Shown here piece by piece: positions 23,572-30,555 of a stretch of DNA of 64,000 nucleotides. This stretch comes from Streptomyces formicae (lineage in GTDB: Bacteria; Actinomycetota; Actinomycetes; Streptomycetales; Streptomycetaceae). The position numbers and the translations under genes were made by a program. The notes under the pieces are model-generated. The model searched no databases. It had not been told where the DNA came from and saw only the letters and a list, made by a program, of their open reading frames with translations. Position 1 is the first letter of the stretch; the number at the start of each line of letters is the position of its first letter. Where the stretch lies: NCBI RefSeq assembly GCF_022647665.1, contig NZ_CP071872.1, forward strand, positions 7,812,001 through 7,876,000. Direction: 5' to 3'.

Positions 23572-24318
23572 ATGCGCGCACTGCGAGCACTGCTGATCAC
23601 CGCCGTAATCCTCGGCGGGCTCTTCGCCATCGCCGACCGCCTCGCGGTCGGGTTCGCGGAGAGCGAGGTCGCGGCCAAGGTCCGGAGCAGCCAGGGGCTG
23701 AGCACGGAGCCCGAGGTGTCGATCAACGGCTTCCCCTTCCTGACCCAGATGGTCGGCTCCGAGCTGGAGGACGTCGAGGTGCGCCTGGGCGGTGTGCAGG
23801 CCACTGCGGGCGGCCACGAGGTCGAGGTGACCGAGGTCGCGGCCGAGCTGACCGGAGTCCGGCTCAACGGCCTCACCTCCGCCGTCGCCGACCGCGCCAC
23901 GGGCTCCGCCCGGATCTCCTACGCGGACCTCGGCAAGTCGGCACCCGAGGGCGCGACGGTTTCGTACGCGGGCCCGGAGCGCGCCGCCAAGGGCCAGGTC
24001 AAGGTGGTGGGCCCGGCCACGGAGCTGCTCCAGGGCGCGGGCATCGACATACCCGGCTTCGCCGAGGCGATGCTGGAAGGCCGCACGCTCACGACGTACA
24101 GCACGGTCTCGATCACCAACGGCGACACCGTCCGCCTGCGCGCCGCGGAGCTGCCCGAGCTCCCGGTCCCCGGCCTGGACCGCAAGCTGCGCGAGGCCGT
24201 CGACTACGACCTCGAGATCGACGGCCTCCCGAGCACGATCAAGCTCGACAAGGTCACCACGGACGAGACCGGCCTGGGCTTCTCGGGCGTGGGCACGAAC
24301 GTCTCCCTGGCGGGCTGA
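23572..24318 (+). CDS. DUF2993 (LmeA-like) exported protein
   Basis: A 248-aa protein. The N-terminal hydrophobic segment (ALLITAVILGGLFAIADRLA) acts as signal or anchor. The DUF2993 domain has the usual FAESEVAAKVRSSQGLSTEP and ISINGFPFLTQ-type motif (here VSINGFPFLTQMV) and ends GTNVSLAG. The mycobacterial relative LmeA is a periplasmic lipid-binding protein needed for mannan elongation; Streptomyces members are uncharacterised. The ATG at 23572 directly precedes the signal segment. Confidence 0.82.
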   Translation: MRALRALLITAVILGGLFAIADRLAVGFAESEVAAKVRSSQGLSTEPEVSINGFPFLTQMVGSELEDVEVRLGGVQATAGGHEVEVTEVAAELTGVRLNGLTSAVADRATGSARISYADLGKSAPEGATVSYAGPERAAKGQVKVVGPATELLQGAGIDIPGFAEAMLEGRTLTTYSTVSITNGDTVRLRAAELPELPVPGLDRKLREAVDYDLEIDGLPSTIKLDKVTTDETGLGFSGVGTNVSLAG

Positions 24319-24541
24319 CCGCCCGCCGGTCCGCCCGGGTCCGACCGGGGCGAGGGCGCGCACACCTGATCGGATCGTGAGACGGGCATGTCCGGTCCGT
24401 AGATGCCGGGCACGCGCAAGGCGCTCCGCGCGGCGGCGGGGTGGCCGCGACCTCGATCGCCGTACCGCCATTCGGACGATCGCGTCTCATCATTCGACAC
24501 GCCGGTGACACGGCCGCCCGGTCGTCCCTACGATCGACCGC

Positions 24542-24625
24542 ATGAAGCGACGACAGGCGGATCTCACGAAGCGGCGGGCAGTAGACCTGTGCCGCGTCGC
24601 CGCCATGCTCTGTCGCACCATCTGA
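24542..24625 (+). CDS. Cys-containing leader peptide, 27 aa, upstream of sseA
   Basis: It begins MKRRQADLTKRRAVDLCR and ends VAAMLCRTI. TACGAT at 24529-24534 lies 7 nt before the ATG with no SD, so it is a leaderless short ORF. The RRAVDLCRVA...CR form matches the putative leader peptides annotated before sulfur-metabolism genes in actinomycetes. In mycobacteria, Cys-coding leaderless ORFs act as cysteine-responsive attenuators. Here the two Cys codons could couple ribosome stalling to sseA expression 160 bp downstream. The mechanism is inferred. Confidence 0.75.
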   Translation: MKRRQADLTKRRAVDLCRVAAMLCRTI

Positions 24626-24785
24626 GCGGAAGCCGCGACTTCCGTATCCCCGGGCCTCTGAGCCGCTCCGGCCAGGGCCACCCCGCGTGCCCCTACGCCG
24701 CTCCGGCGTACCCGCACCGCCCTCGCGCACCGATCTCCCGTCTCCCGCGCATCACCCGCCGCACACTGCCCCGGAGGAGAAAAGC

Positions 24786-25631
24786 ATGAGCCGCAGCGAC
24801 GTCCTGGTAGACGCCGCCTGGGTCGAGGCCCGCCTGGACGACCCGAAGGTCGTCGTCGTCGAGGTCGACGAGGACACCTCGGCGTACGACAAGAACCACA
24901 TCAAGAACGCCGTCCGGATCGACTGGAAGAAGGACCTCCAGGACCCGGTCCGCCGTGACTTCGTCGACCAGGCAGGCTTCGAGAAGCTGCTGTCCGAGAA
25001 GGGGATCGGCAACGACGACACGGTCGTCCTCTACGGCGGCAACAACAACTGGTTCGCTTCCTACGCCTACTGGTACTTCAAGCTCTACGGCCACGACAGC
25101 GTCAAGCTCCTCGACGGCGGCCGCAAGAAGTGGGAGCTCGACTCCCGCGACCTGGTCGACGGCGCGGACGTCCCGCAGCGCCCGGCCACCGAGTACAAGG
25201 CCAAGGCCCAGGACACCTCGATCCGCGCCTTCCGCGACGACGTGGTCGCCGCCATCGGCACCCAGAACCTGGTCGACGTCCGCTCGCCCGACGAGTTCAG
25301 CGGCAAGCTGCTCGCCCCGGCGCACCTGCCGCAGGAGCAGTCGCAGCGTCCCGGCCACGTGCCGAGCGCCCGCAACATCCCCTGGTCCAAGAACGCCAAC
25401 GACGACGGCACCTTCAAGTCGGACGACGAGCTCAAGGAGCTCTACGCCGAGGAGCAGGTCGACCTGGCGACGGACACCATCGCCTACTGCCGCATCGGTG
25501 AGCGTTCCGCGCTGACCTGGTTCGTCCTGCACGAGCTGCTCGGCGTCCAGAACGTCAAGAACTACGACGGCTCGTGGACCGAGTACGGCTCCCTCGTCGG
25601 CGTGCCGATCGAGCTCGGCGCGAACAAGTAA
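24786..25631 (+). CDS. sseA: Thiosulfate sulfurtransferase (rhodanese)
   Basis: A 281-aa tandem rhodanese. The N-terminal inactive domain includes VVVVEVDEDTSAYDKNHIKN. The C-terminal domain has LVDVRSPDEFSGK and the catalytic loop CRIGERS with Cys235 as persulfide carrier; CRxGxR is the thiosulfate-specific (CysA-type) loop. It transfers sulfane sulfur from thiosulfate to cyanide or thiols. GGAGGAG lies 6 nt before the ATG. It is followed 43 bp on by a DUF1416 gene, the conserved sseA/cysA-sseC pairing of actinobacteria, and preceded by a probable cysteine attenuator. Confidence 0.92.
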   Translation: MSRSDVLVDAAWVEARLDDPKVVVVEVDEDTSAYDKNHIKNAVRIDWKKDLQDPVRRDFVDQAGFEKLLSEKGIGNDDTVVLYGGNNNWFASYAYWYFKLYGHDSVKLLDGGRKKWELDSRDLVDGADVPQRPATEYKAKAQDTSIRAFRDDVVAAIGTQNLVDVRSPDEFSGKLLAPAHLPQEQSQRPGHVPSARNIPWSKNANDDGTFKSDDELKELYAEEQVDLATDTIAYCRIGERSALTWFVLHELLGVQNVKNYDGSWTEYGSLVGVPIELGANK

Positions 25632-25674
25632 GCCCCGGGCATTCAGCCTCCCCCGACCGTAAGGACAGAAGAGC

Positions 25675-25962
25675 ATGTGTGGAGCGAAGGCCGGCGGCCC
25701 CGACGCCTCGACGATCAAGCCCGGTGAGACCACCATCCAGGGCCAGGTGACCCGCGACGGCGAGCCCGTCACCGGTTACGTGCGCCTGCTGGACTCGACC
25801 GGCGAGTTCACCGCCGAGGTCCCGACCTCGGCGACCGGACAGTTCCGCTTCTACGCGGCCGAGGGCACCTGGACCGTCCGTGCCCTCGTCCCCGGCGCCA
25901 CGGCGGACCGTACGGTCGTCGCCCGGACCGGTGGCCTCTCCGAGGTGGCCATCGCCGTCTGA
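25675..25962 (+). CDS. DUF1416 (SseC-like) protein
   Basis: A 95-aa protein beginning MCGAKAGGPDASTIKPGETT. It is an all-beta, carboxypeptidase-regulatory-like small domain (VTGYVRLLDSTGEFTAEVPT, GQFRFYAAEGTWTVRAL). It is constantly found beside thiosulfate sulfurtransferases in actinobacteria (sseC of M. tuberculosis) but has no proven activity. The single Cys is at position 2. AAGGA lies 10 nt before the ATG. It is the last gene of the operon and is followed by a strong terminator. Confidence 0.88.
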   Translation: MCGAKAGGPDASTIKPGETTIQGQVTRDGEPVTGYVRLLDSTGEFTAEVPTSATGQFRFYAAEGTWTVRALVPGATADRTVVARTGGLSEVAIAV

Positions 25963-25978
25963 CGGCGCTGCTCGACCG

Positions 25979-26036
25979 GCCGGAGGGCCGCACCCCAGGG
26001 GTTGGACGCCACTGGAACGGGGTGCGGCCCTCCGGC
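25979..26036 (+). terminator. Strong terminator of the sseA operon
   Basis: GCCGGAGGGCCGCACCCC (25979-25996) pairs perfectly with GGGGTGCGGCCCTCCGGC (26019-26036), followed by TTTATAT. The 18-bp stem is rho-independent in form. Confidence 0.9.
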
Positions 26037-26119
26037 TTTATATCGGGCATACGCGGTTCTGTCGGGCTTCTCAGTCCGTCCTCAGGGTGCTCTCATCTAC
26101 GGGCCCGAGAGTCGTCACC

Positions 26120-27151
26120 ATGACGGACCACCACCGCGCCGAGGGCGACGAGAGCAGGCAGAGCACACACACGCAGCAGTACCCGTACCCGGGGTTCGGC
26201 GGCGGCTACCCGCCGCCGCCCGCATACACGCCGATGCCCGCGCCCGCAGCACCCGCGCCCGCACCCGTGATGCACACGCCCCGCGCCAAGCGGCCCGTCG
26301 CGCTGCTCGCCGCCGTCGCGATCGTCGCCGCGGCCGTCGGCGGCGGTGCGGCCACGCTCGTGGAGCGGTTCGCCGCTGAGAACGGCGGCGCGGGCGGCAC
26401 CGGCGTCACGGGCACCACGGTCTCCCAGAGCAGCAAGGGCACCGTCGCCGGCGTCGCCCAGGCCGTCTCCCCCAGCATCGTGGAGATCAACGCGACCACC
26501 ACCTCCGGCCAGTCCACCGGCTCCGGCGTGATCATCACGTCCGACGGCGAGATCGTCACCAACAACCACGTCATCGCCGGCGCCGACACCGTCAAGGTCC
26601 GCCTCAGCAACGGCAAGACGTACACGGCCGAGGTCGTCGGCACCGCCCCCGACAAGGACCTCGCCCTCATCAAGCTGAACGGCGCCAAGGGGCTCACGGC
26701 CGCGACGCTCGGCGACTCCGACGGCCTCAAGGTCGGCGACGAGGTCGTCGCGATCGGCTCCCCCGAGGGCCTCACCGGCACTGTGACCAGCGGAATCGTC
26801 TCCGCACTCGACCGCGATGTCACCGTCGCCAAGGACGAGGGGCAGGACCAGCGGCAGCTGGACCCGCGGCAGGGCTGGCCCTTCGAGTTCGGCGGCCGGC
26901 AGTTCAACGGCGACACCGGCGACTCCAAGACCACGTACAAGGCCATCCAGACCGACGCCTCGCTCAACCCCGGCAACTCCGGCGGCGCGCTGATCAACAT
27001 GAACGGCGAGATCATCGGCATCAACTCGGCCATGTACTCGCCGAGTTCCGCGAGCGGCTCCACCGCGGGCAGCGTCGGCCTCGGCTTCGCCATCCCCGTC
27101 AACACCGTCAAGTCGGACCTCGACAGCCTCCGCTCCGGCGGCGACAGCTGA
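26120..27151 (+). CDS. HtrA/DegP-like trypsin-type serine protease, no PDZ domain
   Basis: A 343-aa protein. The Pro-rich cytoplasmic tail (1-60) is followed by one membrane anchor (about 62-82) and an exterior protease domain with catalytic triad His150 (TNNHV), Asp180 (KDLALI) and Ser287 (NPGNSGG). The protein ends just after the protease domain, so the PDZ domain usual in HtrA is absent. It is upstream of, and probably co-regulated with, an OmpR-type response regulator and kinase. Mycobacteria have the same set (PepD with MprAB), which handles envelope stress. Start chosen at the ATG at 26120. Confidence 0.88.
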   Translation: MTDHHRAEGDESRQSTHTQQYPYPGFGGGYPPPPAYTPMPAPAAPAPAPVMHTPRAKRPVALLAAVAIVAAAVGGGAATLVERFAAENGGAGGTGVTGTTVSQSSKGTVAGVAQAVSPSIVEINATTTSGQSTGSGVIITSDGEIVTNNHVIAGADTVKVRLSNGKTYTAEVVGTAPDKDLALIKLNGAKGLTAATLGDSDGLKVGDEVVAIGSPEGLTGTVTSGIVSALDRDVTVAKDEGQDQRQLDPRQGWPFEFGGRQFNGDTGDSKTTYKAIQTDASLNPGNSGGALINMNGEIIGINSAMYSPSSASGSTAGSVGLGFAIPVNTVKSDLDSLRSGGDS

Positions 27152-27195
27152 ACGGACGACCGATCGGACCACTGAGCGCGTGCGAGGCTGGGGCC

Positions 27196-27930
27196 ATGAC
27201 GACCACACCCGGTGAAGGCGACCGCATCCTCATCGTCGACGACGAGCCCGCCGTCCGCGAGGCCCTCCAGCGCAGCCTCGCCTTCGAGGGCTACGCCACC
27301 GAGGTCGCCGTCGACGGTGTCGAGGCGCTCGCCAAGGTGGAGTCGTACGCCCCCGACCTCGTCGTCCTCGACATCCAGATGCCCCGCATGGACGGGCTCA
27401 CCGCGGCCCGCCGCATCCGCTCCGCCGGCTCCACCCTGCCGATCCTGATGCTCACCGCCCGTGACACGGTCGGCGACCGGGTCACCGGGCTCGACGCCGG
27501 TGCGGACGACTACCTGGTGAAGCCGTTCGAGCTGGACGAGCTCTTCGCCCGGATCCGGGCGCTGCTGCGGCGCAGTTCGTACGCCGCGGCCGCGGCGGGC
27601 GCGGGGCAGGAGGACACCGCCGACGTGCTGTCCTTCGCCGATCTGCGGATGGACCTGGCCACCCGCGAGGTCACCCGCGGCCCGCGCCGCGTCGAGCTGA
27701 CCCGTACCGAGTTCACGCTGCTCGAACTGTTCCTGGCCCACCCCCGCCAGGTGCTCACCCGGGAGCAGATCCTCAAGACCGTCTGGGGCTTCGACTTCGA
27801 GCCGAGCTCCAATTCGCTGGACGTGTACGTGATGTACCTGCGCCGCAAGACGGAGGCGGCGGGCGAGCCGCGCCTGGTCCACACGGTGCGCGGGGTGGGC
27901 TACGCGCTCCGGGAGGGGTCGCCGGAGTGA
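27196..27930 (+). CDS. OmpR-family response regulator (MprA-like)
   Basis: A 244-aa protein. Receiver domain with acidic pair D15/D16, phospho-acceptor Asp59 (LVVLDIQMPRMDG), Thr87 and Lys109. The C-terminal winged helix has ELTRTEFTLLELFLAHPRQV and SNSLDVYVMYLRRK. It overlaps the downstream kinase by 4 nt (GTGA), so the pair is coupled. It resembles MprA-type regulators that control envelope-stress proteases such as the HtrA-like protein encoded 45 bp upstream. Confidence 0.92.
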   Translation: MTTTPGEGDRILIVDDEPAVREALQRSLAFEGYATEVAVDGVEALAKVESYAPDLVVLDIQMPRMDGLTAARRIRSAGSTLPILMLTARDTVGDRVTGLDAGADDYLVKPFELDELFARIRALLRRSSYAAAAAGAGQEDTADVLSFADLRMDLATREVTRGPRRVELTRTEFTLLELFLAHPRQVLTREQILKTVWGFDFEPSSNSLDVYVMYLRRKTEAAGEPRLVHTVRGVGYALREGSPE

Positions 27931-29345
27931 TCCGCAGATTCCAGGCGCTGCCGCTGCGCTCCCGGCTCGCACTGCTCACGGCGAGCGCGGTCGCACTCGC
28001 CGTCGCCGCGGTCGCCGTGACGGCCTGGTTGTTGACGCGTACCCAACTGAACCAGGAGCTCGACACCACGCTGAGCAGCACCAGCGCGCAGACCGGGACC
28101 GCGGTGGAAGCCGTGCGGACCTGCGGCGCGGCCACCGAAAGGAGCGCCGAGCCGGGCTTCGTGTACGTGCAGGTCGTGCTCGCCGACGGCACCCGCTGTG
28201 TGGTGGCGGGCTCCCATCCTGTGAAGGTGCACGCCGAGGACCTCGAAGTCGCCCGGGGCACCCGGCCCGAGTCGCTGCACAGCAGCACTACGGACGACGG
28301 CGCCGAGGTGCGCGTGCACACCGAGCGGGTGCCGCTGCCGGGCGGACTCGCAGCCGTCACGGTCTCCCGCCCCCTGCACGAGATCGACGCCGCCCTCAAC
28401 CGTCTCGCCCTGCTCCTCTCCGCCCTCGCCGGCATCGGCGTCGTCGCCGCCGGGGCCGCCGGCCTGTGGGTCGCCCGCACCGGGCTCAAGCCCGTCGACC
28501 GGCTCACCGACGCGGTCGAGCACGTGGCCCGTACCGAGGACCTGACCGTCCGCATCCCCGTCGAGGGCGAGGACGAGATCGCGCGGCTGTCCCGCTCCTT
28601 CAACCAGATGACCGCCGCGCTCGCCTCCTCCCGCGACCGGCAGGCGCAGCTGATCGCCGACGCGGGCCATGAGCTGCGCACCCCGCTCACCTCGCTGCGT
28701 ACCAACATCGAGCTGCTGGCCCGCAGCGAGGAGACCGGCCGGGCGCTGCCGCCCGGGGACCGGGCGGCGCTGCTGGCCTCCGTGAAGGCGCAGATGGCGG
28801 AGCTCGCGGCGCTGATCGGGGATCTCCAGGAGCTGTCACGGCCGGACAGCGCGACACCCGGCCCGGTCCAGGTCGTCGCGCTGCACGACATCGCGCGCAC
28901 GGCCCTGGAGCGGGCCCGGCTGCGCGGACCCGAGCTCACGATCACCGACGAGCTGCGGCCCTGGTACGTACGGGCCGAACCGGCGGCGCTGGAACGGGCC
29001 CTGGTCAACGTGCTGGACAACGCGGTGAAGTTCTCTCCGCCGCGCGGCACGGTGGAGGTGCTGCTGGACCGCGGGGTGCTGACCGTACGGGACCACGGGC
29101 CCGGTATCGCGTCCGATGAACTCCCGCATGTCTTCGAACGGTTCTGGCGCTCCCCGTCCGCCCGCGCGCTGCCCGGCTCCGGCCTCGGTCTGTCGATCGT
29201 GGCCAGGACCGTGCACCAGGCGGGCGGCGAGGTGGAGCTGCGCCCGGCGGAGGGCGGCGGCACCGTGGCGGTGCTCAGCCTGCCGGGCGCCCCGGCGCCG
29301 CCGCCCCCGTCAGTTGTGGCGGATGAGCGAGTCGACCAGGCCTGA
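27927..29345 (+). CDS. Sensor histidine kinase (MprB-like)
   Basis: A 472-aa protein. TM1 at about 14-36, an extracytoplasmic sensor of about 120 residues with two Cys (TCGAAT and TRCVVAG) that may form a disulfide, TM2 at about 159-182, HAMP, dimerisation box AGHELRTPLTSL with His248, and ATPase N-box LDNAVKFS with DHGPGI and GSGLGLSI. The GTG start overlaps the regulator stop. The 3' end overlaps the convergent phospholipase gene by 36 bp. Confidence 0.92.
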   Translation: MIRRFQALPLRSRLALLTASAVALAVAAVAVTAWLLTRTQLNQELDTTLSSTSAQTGTAVEAVRTCGAATERSAEPGFVYVQVVLADGTRCVVAGSHPVKVHAEDLEVARGTRPESLHSSTTDDGAEVRVHTERVPLPGGLAAVTVSRPLHEIDAALNRLALLLSALAGIGVVAAGAAGLWVARTGLKPVDRLTDAVEHVARTEDLTVRIPVEGEDEIARLSRSFNQMTAALASSRDRQAQLIADAGHELRTPLTSLRTNIELLARSEETGRALPPGDRAALLASVKAQMAELAALIGDLQELSRPDSATPGPVQVVALHDIARTALERARLRGPELTITDELRPWYVRAEPAALERALVNVLDNAVKFSPPRGTVEVLLDRGVLTVRDHGPGIASDELPHVFERFWRSPSARALPGSGLGLSIVARTVHQAGGEVELRPAEGGGTVAVLSLPGAPAPPPPSVVADERVDQA

Positions 29346-30182
29346 GCGGGTGCCGGGGTAGTCCATCGGCACGATGCCGAGGCCCTTCCAGCCGTTCGCG
29401 GTCCCGTCCAGGAAGCCGTGGACGCGTGGGTTGAGGTTGTCGGAGTTCCAGCGCGGCGGCAGGTACGCGGAGGTGCTGACGAAGTTGATGAAGAGCCTGC
29501 CCGGCTGCTCGACGGCCTTGCGGAAGTGGGCCTCGATCTTGGGGTACTTGGCGTCCGGCACGGCGTTCCAGTCGTCCTGGATGTCGAAGACCGAGCCGTC
29601 CCACCACTTCACGCCGGGCAGTCCGCCGTTGTCGGCGATGAGGACGACCTTACCGCGGGCCTCGCCGAGGGAGGGGAGGGTGTCGGCGATGTGGAGGAGC
29701 GGGCGCCAGCCCCGGTTGTCGAGGTAGTCGTCGAAAATCGCACGGAAGGTGGCGTCGCTGTCCTCGGAGTACTCCTGCTTGACCCGCATCAGGACGGTCT
29801 CGGACGGATGGGCGCCCAGGAAGTTCGAGCAGGCCACAAGCACATCGCCGAACATCATGTTCTGGTAGGCGGCGCCGTGGTGGATGGCGAACGAGCCTCC
29901 GGTGACCCGGCACCGTACGTCCAGGAAGCGGATTCCGGAGTCGAGCTGCTGGGCGATGGTGGTGTTCTGGCACTCGGCCCAGAGCCCGCCGAAGCGGGCG
30001 CCGGAATCATGGGTTCCGGGGATGGTGAGCGTCCGCAGCGCCCTGCCGCCGTCGATGCCGCTCATCCAGTCCTGGGTGCCCAGGACGCGCTGCGGGGCGG
30101 CACCGGCCGGTGCCGCCCCGATGAGTGCGGTGGCGGACGCGACGGCCGCGCCCGCGAGGAAACCACGTCTGGTCAAGGACAT
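29310..30182 (-). CDS. Tat-exported phosphatidylinositol-specific phospholipase C-like protein
   Basis: A 290-aa protein. The twin-arginine signal (MSLTRRGFLAGAAVASATAL, cleavage after PAGAA) is followed by a PI-PLC X-domain barrel. The general-base His is in LTIPGTHDSG, RFLDVRCR follows, and the second His is in FAIHHGAAY. These enzymes cleave phosphatidylinositol to cyclic inositol phosphate and diacylglycerol; the substrate in Streptomyces is not certain. AAGGAGA lies 7 nt before the ATG at 30182. It is convergent with, and overlaps, the kinase gene. Confidence 0.88.
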   Translation of the reverse strand: MSLTRRGFLAGAAVASATALIGAAPAGAAPQRVLGTQDWMSGIDGGRALRTLTIPGTHDSGARFGGLWAECQNTTIAQQLDSGIRFLDVRCRVTGGSFAIHHGAAYQNMMFGDVLVACSNFLGAHPSETVLMRVKQEYSEDSDATFRAIFDDYLDNRGWRPLLHIADTLPSLGEARGKVVLIADNGGLPGVKWWDGSVFDIQDDWNAVPDAKYPKIEAHFRKAVEQPGRLFINFVSTSAYLPPRWNSDNLNPRVHGFLDGTANGWKGLGIVPMDYPGTRSGLVDSLIRHN

Positions 30183-30294
30183 GTTCGCTGTCTCCTTCGT
30201 CGGCCTCCGCGATGTGGGGGGTCGCGGTCGGCACCGGGATGATGGCAGACATGCCCATGACACAGAATGAGTTCGGCGGAAACGGCGGGCAGCC

Positions 30295-30512
30295 TAGGGG
30301 GTGTCCGGCGGATCAGGCTGGATCAGCGAGCGCCCGCCGCGCAGCGGCTGATGTCACTGATGCGGCTTCGGATCCAAGGCGGAGGAGGGAGACAACGCGG
30401 TGGGGGCACCTCCCGTGCCCGGAGGGCTACGGGGAGTTGGTGACCGACGAGAACGCAGGAGACGGAGTCGCAGGGCGTCGCGAGCCCAGCAAGATCCGGC
30501 GGACACCCCCTA
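30295..30512. mobile_element. TIR-bordered palindromic element, copy 2 (MITE-like)
   Basis: A 218-bp non-coding block with perfect 20-bp terminal inverted repeats: TAGGGGGTGTCCGGCGGATC (30295-30314) and its exact complement at 30493-30512. The interior closely matches copy 1 at 11680. It sits between the phospholipase promoter and the terminator of the 5'-nucleotidase gene. No coding capacity. Confidence 0.85.
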
Positions 30513-30543
30513 GGGGCGGCGGGCGAACGGCCCGCCGCCCCTA
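30511..30543 (-). terminator. Terminator of the 5'-nucleotidase gene
   Basis: TAGGGGCGGCGGGC (30511-30524) pairs perfectly with GCCCGCCGCCCCTA (30530-30543) across a 5-nt loop, 12 bp past the stop at 30556. Its left edge abuts the repeat element, which may have inserted here. Confidence 0.85.
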
Positions 30544-30555
30544 GGGAAGCACGCC

